DNA of 64,000 nt from Lithobates sylvaticus (taxonomy: Eukaryota > Chordata > Amphibia > Anura > Ranidae): positions 85,776,468 through 85,840,467 of the forward strand of contig CM053033.1 of assembly GCA_028564925.1 (NCBI GenBank). The letters run 5' to 3'. Position 1 is the first letter of the stretch, and each line of letters starts with the position of its first letter. Under the pieces are notes generated by a model that ran no database searches, had not been told where the DNA came from, and was given only the letters and a program-made list of their open reading frames with translations. Positions 22,581 to 32,544 of the stretch are shown here, piece by piece. A program made the translations under genes and the position numbers.

Positions 22581-22965
22581 TATTTAAAGCTGATATCCAT
22601 GTTTCATGTAATTTTTAATAATTTGTTTGGACCAAGCTGGTCTAAACAAACTACTGTATTTGCTTCATATAGTGCGCTAAGCACTGTATGTACTGCATGT
22701 AACTTCAGCTACATACAGTACACAGTGCTGAGTGCCGGCTTTGAGATGGAGACTTCCTGTCTCACACCCGGAACAAAACAGAGTGCTCAGGAAGTCTCTG
22801 TTTCACAGCCGACACCCAGCACTGTGTACTGTATGTAACTGAAGTTAAATGTTGTACATACAGCGCTTAGAGACACTGCAGCACTTAGTGAAGCAAATAG
22901 TTTGTTTTGACCAGATTGGTCCAAATGAACTATTTAAAGTGACATGAAACATGGACATTTAAAAA
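22581..22965. mobile_element. Long palindromic (foldback) MITE
   Basis: Two arms of about 180 bp are inverted copies of each other. Matching landmarks include tccatgtttcatgt, tttggaccaa...ctggtc, acatacagtacacagtgctg and gagacttcctg. The loop at about 22770-22795 is short. No coding content. Confidence 0.85.
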
Positions 22966-23263
22966 GAAAATCTGCATACTTATTTAATAAATGTAGGTAT
23001 CACACACAAATGCAACAGAATTTTATAGTATACATATTATAGACCATTCCAATTATTCCCTACCCACAAAGGAGCTTCCACACTAATGTCCCCAGCACTG
23101 TCACACACCATTGTTATACATTTATATACAGTGCCTTGCAAAAGTATTCACTCCCTTTTTCTGTGTTTTGTTGCCTCACAACCTGCAATTAACATGGATT
23201 ATTTGAGGATTTTCATCATTTAATTTACAGAACATGCCCACAACTTTGAAGATGTTTTTTTTT

Positions 23264-24269
23264 TTAAACCACTTGCCGACCGGCGCACGACGATATACGT
23301 CGGCAGAATGGCACGTACAGGCAGGAGGGCGTATATATAAGTCCCTCCTTTTAGCCTGTCCATGCCATCGGGAGCGGCGCACTCCCGCGCCGGTCGGGAC
23401 CCCCGTGAGTCCGGTCGCGGTCCCCGCAGGCTCGATCGCCGTGGGGACACCCGCGATCGTCTCACGGGAAGGCTGAACGGGGAGATGCCGAGATAAACAG
23501 CATCTCCCCATTCTGCCTAGCAACTAGTGACGCCGATCTCTGCTCCCTGTGATTGGAGCAGAGATCAGCATTCACTAGCTGACAGCCACGCCCCCCCCCA
23601 CAGTAAGAAACACACCCCTAGGCATACTTAACCCTTACACTGCCCCCTTGTGGTTAACCCCTTCACTGCCAGTGTCATTTATACAGGAATCAATGCATTT
23701 AAATAGCATTGATTGCTGTATAAATGACAATGGTCCCAAAAATGTGTCAAAAATGTCCGATGTGTCCGCCATAATGTCGCAGTCACAAAAAAAAAATCGC
23801 AGATCGCCGCCATTACTAATAAAAAAAAAAATTATTAATAAAAAAATGCTATAAAACTATCCCCTATCTTGTAAACGCTATAACTTCTGCGCAAACCGAT
23901 CAATAATTGCTTATTGCAATTTTTTTTTTACCAAAAATATTTAGAGGAATACGTATCAGCCTAAACTGAGGAAAAAAAATGTTTTTTTATATATTTTTTG
24001 GGGATATTTATTATAGCAAAAAGTAAAAAAGAATGCATTTTTTTCAAAATTGTCGCTTTATTTTTGTTTATAGCGCAAAAAATAAAAACCGCAGTGGCGA
24101 TCAAATACCACCAAAAGAAAGCTCTATTTGTGGGAAAAAAAGGACGCCAATTTTGTTTGGGAGACATGTCGCACGACCGCGCAATTGTCAGTTAAAGCAA
24201 CGCAGTGCCGAATCGCAAAAAGGGGCCTGGTCCTTTGGCTGCAAATTGGTCCGGTCTGAAAGTGGTTAA
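23264..24269 (+). mobile_element. TTAA-flanked element inside the Tc1 copy, 1006 bp
   Basis: TTAA at both ends, left end accacttgccgaccggcgc, right end tctgaaagtggttaa. It has the same order as the copy at 17094: acgatatacgtcggcagaat, GC-rich stem, then the AT-rich shared core. It interrupts Tc1 sequence that is continuous on either side, so it is the younger insertion. Confidence 0.85.
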
Positions 24270-24387
24270 ATTGTGAAGCAAACAACAAATAGGACAAAAT
24301 AACAGAAAAAGTCAATGTGCATAACTATTCACCCCCCTAAAGTCAATACTTTGTAGAGCCGCCTTTTGCGGCTATCACAGATCTAAG

Positions 24388-25264
24388 TCACTTTGGATAA
24401 GTCTCTATGAGCTTGCCACGTCTTACCACTGGGATTTTTGCCCATTCCGCCTTGCAAAACTGCTCCAGCTCCGTCAAGTTGGATGGTTTGCGCTTGTGAA
24501 CAGCAATCTTTAAGTCTGACCACAGATTTTCTATTGTATTGAGGTCTGGGCTTTGACTAGGCCATTCCAACACGTTTACATGTTTCCCTTAAACCACTCA
24601 AGTGCTGCTTTAGCAGTGTGTTTGGGGTCATTGTCCTGCTGGAAGGTGAACCTCCGTCCTAGCCTCAAATCATGGTACAGGTTTTGCTCAAGAATATCCC
24701 TGTATTTAGCACCATCCATCTTTCCCTCAACTCTGACCAGTTTCCCAGTCCCGACTGCTGAAAAACCTCCCCACAACATGATGCTGCCACCACCATGTTT
24801 CACTGTGGGGGTGGTGTTCTTTGGGTGATGTGATGTGATGTGTTGAGTTTGCTCTAGACATAGTGTTTTCTTTGGCCAAAAAGTTACATTTTAGTCTCAT
24901 CAGACCAGAGCACCTTCCTCCATACATTTTGGGAGTCTCTCACATGCCTTTTCACAAACTCAAAATGTGCCATTTTGTTTTTTGCTGAAAGTAATGGCTT
25001 TCTTCTGGCCACTCTGCCATAAAGCCCAACTCTATGAAGCATACGGCTTATTGTCGTCCTATGTACAAATACTCCAGTCTCTGCTGTGGAACTCTGCAGC
25101 TGTTCCAGGGTTGCTTTAGGTCTCTGTGCTGCCTCTCTGATTAATGCCATCCTTGCCCGGTTCATGAGTTTTGGTGTGCAGCCGTCTCTTGGCAGGTTTG
25201 CTGTTGTGCCATGTTCTTTCCATTTGGTTATGATAGATTTGATGGTGCTCCTAGGGATCATCAA
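24388..25264 (-). pseudogene. Tc1 transposase, nearly full length, frameshifted
   Basis: In order on the minus strand: HTH (IPRSTIKSIITKWKEHGTTA), the linker with TTISRMLHRVGLYGRVARRK, WSDETKM (first Asp), [33 protein letters not shown] (second Asp) and [19 protein letters not shown] (Glu), so the DD34E triad is complete. Three frames are used: one change near 24880-24800, and one of a single base after FKGNM near 24574. It is the best-kept Tc1 transposase in the window. Confidence 0.88.
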
Positions 25265-25663
25265 AGATTTGGATATTTTTTTTATAACCTAACCCTGACT
25301 TGTACTTCTCAACAACGTTGTCCCTTACTTGTTTGGAGATTTCCTTGGTCTTTATGGCAGTGTTTGGTTAGTGGTGCCTCTTGCTTAGGTGTTGCAGCCT
25401 CTGGGGCCTTTCAAAAAGGTGTGTATATGTAATGACGGATCATGTGACACTTAGATTGCACACAGGTGCAATCACTAACTTAGACTATTGTGTTCTGATC
25501 CATCACATATAGTTCAGATTAAAAAAACATTGAACTAAAGGCTGTAATGTAACAAAATAGGTAAAAAGCTAAGGGGGTGAATACTTTTGCAAGGCACTAT
25601 AGCTCTTACATATTCTGCAGTGCTGTGCAGCATTCACATCAGTCTTTGCACCAGAGGAGCTTA

Positions 25664-25880
25664 CTCTCTCCACCACACATCTTTACCACATTCACATACA
25701 GTAGCTGTGTGACCACAAACCTTTTCTCTAGTTTTGTATTTTTCACTAGAGGGCTACTTGACATATAATGATGAATGAATGTGCTCTTGCAGCGATATTT
25801 CCTAGTCATTGTTCCTGACTCTGTTCAGCTGCCTAAAGCCGGCCATAGATGGAGCAATTTTCTTTCCTGCAACCACGGAG
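25664..25880 (+). repeat. Local duplication, copy 1
   Basis: The block with tgtgtgaccacaaacctttt, agttttgtatttttcactag, a gcgatatttcc block and ctgttcagctgcctaaagcc recurs at 26620-26815 in the same order and orientation with about 85-90 % agreement by eye, offset by about 960 bp. Its right side runs into the ggccatagatgg end of a short element. Confidence 0.8.
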
Positions 25881-26244
25881 CCCTTGTGTTCTCCTGCTGG
25901 GAAAACACAGTGATCCCATTCCTTTCCCTTGAGTTATGCGGAGTGGTCATATGGAGCCTTTCAAACTCACTGGGATTTTGATTTTGAGAAACCTTTTTCT
26001 AGTTAGCTTAGCTGTCCTTTAGTTCACGTGGAATGCATTGTGTCAGGTTTCCACTCTAAAAAAAATCCTTTTGAGGTAGTGGTGCACAGCATTCTGGGTG
26101 AGGTTGGGAAGATTCAGGGTCTTGAAGGACAGGTGGGGGCTGGGGGCCTGAACAAAGGTGTGGAGGAATGTCGGGTGCCCGTAGCTGCTGTCCGTCGGTC
26201 TCTGGGTGTGCGGCTTTTCTGTCCTTTCACGTCCCCTAGAATTC

Positions 26245-26426
26245 AGTGTTTCTCAACTCCAGTCCTCATGGCGCCCCAACAGGTCATGTTTTCAGGCTTT
26301 CCATTATTTTGCACAGGTGATGTGATCAGTTTCACTGCCTTAGTAATTACCACAGCCCTTTCATCTGAGGGAAATCCTGAAAACATGACCTGTTGGGGCG
26401 CCTTGAGGACTGGAGTTGAGAAACAG
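26245..26426. mobile_element. hAT-type MITE with 50-bp inverted ends
   Basis: Left end tgtttctcaactccagtcct and right end its inverse; both continue into ggcgccccaacaggtcatgt. The 180-bp element is almost all terminal repeat. The end type is that of a known vertebrate hAT MITE family; the TSD is unclear. Confidence 0.8.
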
Positions 26427-26619
26427 AAACATTGCCCTAGATGTTTATAAGATCAGATTTTTGAAAAAAGACTGCATGCATGGGATAAATGTTTAATCGT
26501 TTCTTAGCCTGAGGGTGTGTGTAGGTTAAAGTAGGGTTGTGTTTTGCATAATTTAGTAGTAAATGTAAATATGTTTTTATCATGTTGTATGTTTGTAAGA
26601 TTTTTAATTAACAAACATT

Positions 26620-26815
26620 TACACTCTCCACCACAGTCACATAGGTGTGTGACCACAAACCTTTTCTCTAGTTTTGTATTTTTCACTAGAGGGTAACTTG
26701 ATGTTTGACTGTGCTCTCCCAACGATATTTCCCCACAATTGTTCCTGATTGTGTTCAGCTGCCTAAAGCCAGCCATAGACGGAGTGATTTTGTTTCCTGC
26801 AACCATGGTGGTATT
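26620..26815 (+). repeat. Local duplication, copy 2
   Basis: Partner of the block at 25664-25880. It begins tctccaccacagtcacatag and keeps the ctagttttgtatttttcact and gttcagctgcctaaagccag landmarks. The sequences between the two copies do not match each other. Confidence 0.8.
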
Positions 26816-26985
26816 GTGTTATTCTACAACTTACCACTGGCAATAATCACATGTAAAATTGGACAGGCTGGTTGTACCCAAGATGATCGATCAACTTTGG
26901 TACATTCAGTCTGCCCATACGTGTTTTAAATCTCGGCCGGTTCCTGCTGAACCGGTTAAGATTCGAACTGTCTATGGGCCGGTTT
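26760..26985. mobile_element. Short MITE with gccatagacgg ends
   Basis: The left end ctaaagccagccatagacgg and the right end ctgtctatgggccggtttta are imperfect inverse copies. The interior holds the stem ggttcctgctgaaccgg. A related end occurs at about 35447 (gggccatacatgg). Confidence 0.55.
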
Positions 26986-27904
26986 TAGAAGGGTATTTGG
27001 TTTAACTTTCTAACATCTACCAAACACTGAATACCATCGCTGAATAGCGCAACCCTTTAAAGACCATACATTGTGTTTTCTTTACTCCCTTTATATGATT
27101 TTTTTTATTTATTCTTTTGTGTAATCACATTTTACTGGTGTCAGCCATATTACTGCTGCACTGTTTCTGTTATTATGCGAGTTGGCTATAAATTCACAGA
27201 AAATTACTCCAACGTCTTAAACCGTGCCAAGCCTTTGTTACATGACTGCTGCGTATCTGTTTTCCTGAATTTCATTAAACATGCAACTTAAGAGCAGCAT
27301 TTAAACACCCCATTAATGCTGCATCATTGACAGTTAAATTGACTGCAACAAACCCAGCCCTGATAAACTGTATTAAGCATTACATGAGATGGACACTCCA
27401 GGATTAGCGGTCAGTGTTTTTCTTTAACGGCAAAGATTAATCTCTGTAATGTATCTCTTCTCTGAAATTATCTTAATGCTATAACGAGGACTCAGTGGGG
27501 TACAGATGGGGGTATTGGAGCACTCCGTTATGTGCTTTGTCAGCTCATCTTTGTACAATGGGATGCAGAACTGTAAAGATAACTGGTCACGATTGGGCAG
27601 GAATTTGACTTTTCATTGTTATGCTTCAAATTGTTTCTGAAATATATATATTTTACACCTGGTTATAATGCGTTTGGGGCATCTCTGGAGCCAGGAGGCC
27701 CCCAAAAGTATGACGCCATCCTGTAAGCTTCCTGACCTCATGCTGATAAATCCCCTACTTTTCAGTAATGGTGTGGAAGTGAGGGTGTTTGTTCTGTTTC
27801 TCTCTGAACCTCTTCCACTCTAGACCAATAGTAGTCAAAATATTTGATATAAGGGGCCTCAAGTAAGGTCCCTGACATTGACAAAGGGCTGCTCATAATA
27901 TACT
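26986..27904. other. Intronic sequence, nothing recognised
   Basis: AT-rich, with no transposon ends, splice-bounded conserved frame or tandem repeat that I can support. Confidence 0.5.
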
Positions 27905-28160
27905 GTACAGTCTATATAATGCTACAGAAAACTGAAATGGATATTTGGGACTTGCTACAAGAGAGACTGCAAACATGTTGCGGGAGATGGTCAAAGACTG
28001 CAGTCATTCTACAGGAGATGGTCAGGAACTACAGAGATGCTATAGGTGTGGTTGGGGACTGGGGACATGCTGCAGGTGTGGTTGGAGATTGCATACATGT
28101 TACAGGAGACAGTCAAGGACTGAAGACATTTTACAGAAGACTGTTAGAGATCACTGCCAT
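27905..28160 (+). repeat. Degenerate minisatellite, unit about 30 bp
   Basis: A unit like ctacaggagatggtcagaga followed by ctgcagacatg recurs about eight times with drift (gctacaagagagactgcaaacatgt, ctacaggagatggtcaggaa, gttacaggagacagtcaagg and so on). Confidence 0.8.
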
Positions 28161-28503
28161 TACAGCCCCTTTACAAATCTCTTCTCCTGCATTTTCACTC
28201 CCTACATCTCCCTCTTAAAAATTAGTGATGCCAAATTTGGCATTTCTCTGCTAATATTGTCAAAATACTCAAAAAGAAGAAAATGGAATGAAAGCCTTTG
28301 CCATCTCTGCTGGCACACATGGCCATCTATTATTGTCTCTCTTGTACAGATGTGCTGCAGGCCTCTGCCAGGCTCAGACAGATATCTGTGACACATTTAT
28401 GCATGTGTTGGGGGTTTCCCATGCATGTGCAAACTGACATCTGGGACCTTGATAGCTGTGGCATATGTGAGCGTGCCTGGATTCACGCAGTGTACATGTG
28501 CAC

Positions 28504-29078
28504 TAGAGCTGCACGATTCTGGATAAAATGAGAATCACAATTTTTTTTTTGCCTGGGCTAAAGATCATCTTTCACATTATACAAAAAAATTGGGCTAACT
28601 TTACTGTCTAGTTTTTTTTTAATTCATTGAAGTGTATTTTTTCCCAAAATTTGAAAGACCGCTGCACAAATACAGTGTGACATAAAATATTGCAACGACT
28701 GTCATTTTATTCTCTAGGGTCTCTGCTAAAAATATATATAATGTTTTTTGGATTCTAAGTAATTTTCTAGCAAAAAATACTGATTTTAACTTGTAAGCAA
28801 CAAGTGTCAGAAAAAGGTTTAGTCTTTAAGTGGTTAAACTGACTTCATTTACAGACCAAAGTTCATCCCTTTGATCTAAAAGAACTAAATGATACTTTGT
28901 ATCCCTTCTCAATCTCTCAGCACTGAGGAATGTTGATAAACATTTGCCTGCTTTTTTTTTTTGACAGCTCGGCTCTGCACTGTTTAATTAGAATCGCAGA
29001 AATGGCTGATTAGGATCGTGAGGGGGGTTGAATCGAGATCGTGATTTTTTTTTTTAAATGATTAATCGTGCAGCTCTA
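28504..29078. mobile_element. hAT MITE with clean 8-bp TSD
   Basis: The ends are tagagctgcacgatt at 28504 and aatcgtgcagctcta ending at 29078. The flanks carry atgtgcac at 28496-28503 and 29079-29086. The interior (about 28550-28840) is a divergent block also seen at 35855-36122 (gctgcacaaatac..., accattttattc...agggt...tctgctaaaa) and finishes with aagtggttaaa, a TTAA-type end. Confidence 0.92.
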
Positions 29079-29086
29079 ATGTGCAC

Positions 29087-29575
29087 ATCAGTGTAACTGC
29101 CTCTTGGGGGTGTGTCATAGATATTACAGGAGGCAGCAGAGGGCGCTTCATCATTCTAGCCTAGACACAAAAAGGACAAAAGCACTTAAAAAAAAAAAAA
29201 AATGAAATGGTGTGAGAGGGTGGAAAGCAGTTGGAATGGGTGAGGCTCTGCTTTAACAAGCTATAAATTATCTTTAAAACAAGCCCTTACTGACCTCTGT
29301 AGCTGCAGGTGCTGTAGGGCAATACTCAAAATACACAGCAGAAGCACTGAAGGTGATTTCTCTCATAAGCTCAGCTAACCCTGATCCTTCGCTCCACCAG
29401 CACCTGCTCTTTGTTTATTAGAAATTAGAAGGCTGCCAAGTTGGTGCTGCTTATACAAGGCTTTAGTGCTTCTATTGTGAATTTGAAAATCAATAGTTCC
29501 ACATTCCTGGTAGCTACTGAGGTCAGTGTTTGCTCGTTTTTAATGCTCATTTACTGCTTGTTAAGAATATGTGCA
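29087..29575. other. Intronic sequence, nothing recognised
   Basis: It holds an A14 run near 29190. No coding frame or transposon end can be supported. Confidence 0.5.
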
Positions 29576-29878
29576 AGAGCCGATTCACACAGGGGCAACA
29601 CGACTTCCAGCGCGACTTTTGGAGGCAACTTGAACACGACTTGAGTATTAATAACATCGCAACTTCAACACGACTTGGTGTGACTTACAACACGACTTTA
29701 AGTCGCCCCCAGGCCAGGCGACTTTGGCCGTGGCCAATCACAGAATAATCAGCTCTCGAGGGGGAACACCACGCCAAATTTTAAATAAGAAACTGGCATG
29801 GGTTCCCCTCCAAGATCATACCAGGCCCTTAGGTGACCCTGCATCTTATGGCGTCACAGTCCCAGCATGCCCCGGACT

Positions 29879-29944
29879 TGACGTCATAAGGGGTGGGGTC
29901 ACGGTGCGACGTCACCCGGTGACCATGCCCCATGCCTATATAAG
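29879..29944 (+). promoter_or_regulatory. Promoter-like block: CRE palindrome and TATA box
   Basis: TGACGTCA, a perfect cAMP-response element, lies at 29879-29886. A ggggtggggtc GC/GT box follows and TATATAAG lies at 29937-29944. The spacing suits a Pol II core promoter firing to the right. The matching block at 62560-62636 keeps TATATAAG, a GGGGCGGGG-type box and near-CRE motifs. Activity is inferred. Confidence 0.5.
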
Positions 29945-30148
29945 TCGTTGCGCACCTCGCACAAGGTATTACAGCGGGAGAGAGCGTCGTGTCAACATTG
30001 GAAGAAGAGGGAAGAAGGACGGAGAAGCCCGGGCCAACGCTAGTAAAAGAGCTGGAAGAAGATAGCGTAGGAGCCCGGCAGAAGAGGCCGGAGTGAGCGG
30101 GAGAGGAGGCCGGAGAAAGCGAAAGTCGGAAGACCCCCGGAGCTGCCT

Positions 30149-30180
30149 AATAAATTACTTTAAAAACCTGTCTAGTGTGT
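30149..30180 (+). terminator. Polyadenylation signal AATAAA with GT/T-rich downstream element
   Basis: AATAAA at 30149-30154 is followed within 30 bp by tgtctagtgtgtttttttcc. It lies about 205 bp after the TATA box. The equivalent in the second copy is at 62923. Confidence 0.5.
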
Positions 30181-30858
30181 TTTTTTCCCTCAGGTGAATG
30201 GGTAGGGGTACAGTGTACCCCATACTCATTCACATAGGGGGGGCCGGGATCTAGGGGCCCCCTTATTAAAGGGGGCTCCCAGATTCTGATAAGCCCCCCC
30301 ACCCGCAGATCCCAACAACCAACGGCCAGGGTTGTCTGGAAGAGGCCCTTGTCCTCATCAACATGGGGACAAGGTGCTTTGGGGTGGGGGGTCAGGACGC
30401 CCCCTTCCCCAAAGCACCCACCCCCCATGTTGAGGGCATGCGGTCTGGTACGGTTCAGGAGGAGGGGGCGCTCGCTTGTCCCCACCCCCTTTCCTGACCG
30501 GCCGGGCTGCGTGCTCGGATAAGGGTCTGGTATGGATTTTGGGGGGATTTTCGGCGTAGGTGTTCCCCTTAAAATCCATACCAGACCTAAGGGTCTGGTT
30601 TGCCCTTGGAGGGGGAACCCATGACGGTTTTTATTATTAGAGAGGGACATTGTCGCTTCAATGTAGATGGAGATCCGACTTGGAGGTGACTTAAATTGAA
30701 ATCAATGGGTAGAAGTCGGTTTGACGTCGTACAGGACACTTGAAGTCGGAAGCGACTGCTGTAGTGTACAATAAGACGGCTCCATTCACTACCATTGATT
30801 TCTTTCAACCGCGCCACCTGAAGTTGGATCCCGGGTTGCCCCTGTGTGAACCGTCTCT

Positions 30859-31564
30859 AACTATTTGAATGTCCTTAGTTTGGGCAACAGGTACCCTTCA
30901 ACTGAAACTGTTCGCCCCTGCAGCAGCAGAACAGATGCTAGCAGACAAGCAGTGCACAATTGAGTCCAGTGGAGGATTTGTAGGTATATGTGAGCCCTCT
31001 CCTCCTGACAGCTTTATGAGGATCACTTTATTAAATCTTGTTGCCAAATGGTTTTAATAAGAGCTTGCTGGAGCGTATATGTTAGCGCCGGTATACAGGC
31101 AGACAGGACGCTGTCTCCTTTCCCTGTCTGAAGCAAGGCACAAAGATGACATTATTACTGTGGCTTAGTGAGACTTATTGAAAATCTTCTTTGGTGAGCT
31201 GTAGCTCTTATTAACAGTAATATGGAACTGCCACATATTATAAATTGTTCCTTTATAAAAAAAAAAACTGATATAGGACATTTCCTTCCTGAATATTATC
31301 ACTTTGTTACATGAAAAGGTAAAATATTAATGTTATTGCAATGTAAAATTAATTTTTTTAAATTTTTCCATTGCAGTACCAATTCCGGCCTAAATCACTT
31401 CTGGCATTTTGACAGATACAGTTTCAATTTTAACATGGTGGCCTTTTCTGCACATGCTAGTTGCCCAGCTAACATACTGACCTTCTGGCTTCAGTGTTTT
31501 TTACGTTACTGCCATGGAATAAATAAGCAAATCAGGAAAGTCACAATATAGTCAGGAGTTCAAG
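30859..31564. other. Intronic sequence, nothing recognised
   Basis: AT-rich; no supported feature. Confidence 0.5.
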
Positions 31565-32418
31565 TATCGTATATACTCGAGTATAAGCCGAGTTTTTCAG
31601 CACATTTTTTTGTGCTGAAAGTGCCCCCCTCGGCTTATACTCGAGTCAAGCACTTTTCTGCAGCAAAAAAAAAAAAAAATTCCGACCCGACTTTGGGGCC
31701 CCGTATCTCGAGGCCACTTGGGTCTAGGAGTCCCAAATTTGGTGTGCCAACCCAATGGACCTAGCACTATAACATATTCAAATATGGGGTTCCTAGCTCT
31801 AAGTGGCCCCGAGATACGGGGCCCCAAAGTCGGTTCGGAAAATGTCATTCTCTGCTGCAGAAAAGTGCTTGACATTTTCTGACCCGAATTTGGGGCCCCA
31901 TATCTCGGGGACACTTGGAACTAGGAACCCCAAATTTGGCATTCAAACCCAGTTGAACTAGCACTATAACATATCCAAAGATGGGGTTCTTAGCACTAAG
32001 TGGCCCCGAGATACAGGGCCCCAAAGTCGGTTCAGAAAATGTCATTCTCTGCTGCAGAAAAGTGCTTGAGATTTTCTGACCCGAATTTGGGGCCCCATAT
32101 CTCGGGGACACTTGGTGCTAGGAACCCCAAATGTTGTATTCCAACCCAGTGGAATTAGCACTACAACATATCTAAAGATGGGGTTCCTAGCACTAAGTGA
32201 CCCTGAGATAAAGGGCCCCAAATCGGTCAACTGTGTCCATCTGCATGGGCACAGTGAGGCTGCAAATGGGCATCGTTGACCCTCTTTTCCACTTACAGTA
32301 GCTGCGCATTTCTCACCCTAGGCTTATACTCGAGTCAATAAGTGTTCCCAGTTGTTTGTGGTAAAATTAGGTGCCTCGGCTTATATTCGGGTCGGCCTAT
32401 ACTCGAGTATATACGGTA
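31565..32418. mobile_element. MITE with TATACTCGAGTATAAGCC ends and internal tandem copies
   Basis: The left end tatcgtatatactcgagtat and right end actcgagtatatacggta are inverse copies. The interior has a unit of about 198 bp (landmarks gccccgagatac-ggggcccc, cattctctgctgcagaaaag, tttctgacccgaatttgggg, ggaaccccaaat) present two to three times, with smaller inverted echoes of ggggccccgtatctcg. No coding content. Confidence 0.85.
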
Positions 32419-32544
32419 TTTAAAGGCAAAGCATGACAGCCAGTCATCTAGCATTTGCAGAAAGAGCAATGATACCTTTCAGGTGTCTTTGACAGGGCAT
32501 ATTTCCTTTAATCAGATTTTGTTAAGATTATTTTTGTTTTTAGT

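Larger units (their letters stand above)
23127..25601 (-). mobile_element. Tc1 element, both ends present, with TTAA element inside
   Basis: The ends are tacagtgccttgcaaaagta at 23127 and the inverse, tacttttgcaaggcactata, at about 25582-25601, with TA at the borders. About 140 bp in from the left end a 1-kb TTAA element interrupts it (23264-24269). Without that insert the Tc1 is about 1.47 kb, close to the usual full length. Confidence 0.9.
29576..30858 (+). mobile_element. Composite non-autonomous element with internal Pol II-like cassette, copy 1
   Basis: The ends are agagccgattcacacagggg at the left and the inverse, cccctgtgtgaaccgtctct, at the right. The interior contains a different element: a GC-rich promoter-like block (29850-29945), a purine-rich leader, a polyadenylation signal at 30149, and a right arm (30240-30610) that matches, in inverted orientation, the left arm of the copy at 62155-62460. 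No protein domain seen. Confidence 0.65.

Noticed and set aside
30147-30650. 167-codon minus-strand frame resembling another at 62260
   Set aside because: The similarity is that of two copies of one non-coding element arm; no domain and no shared start.
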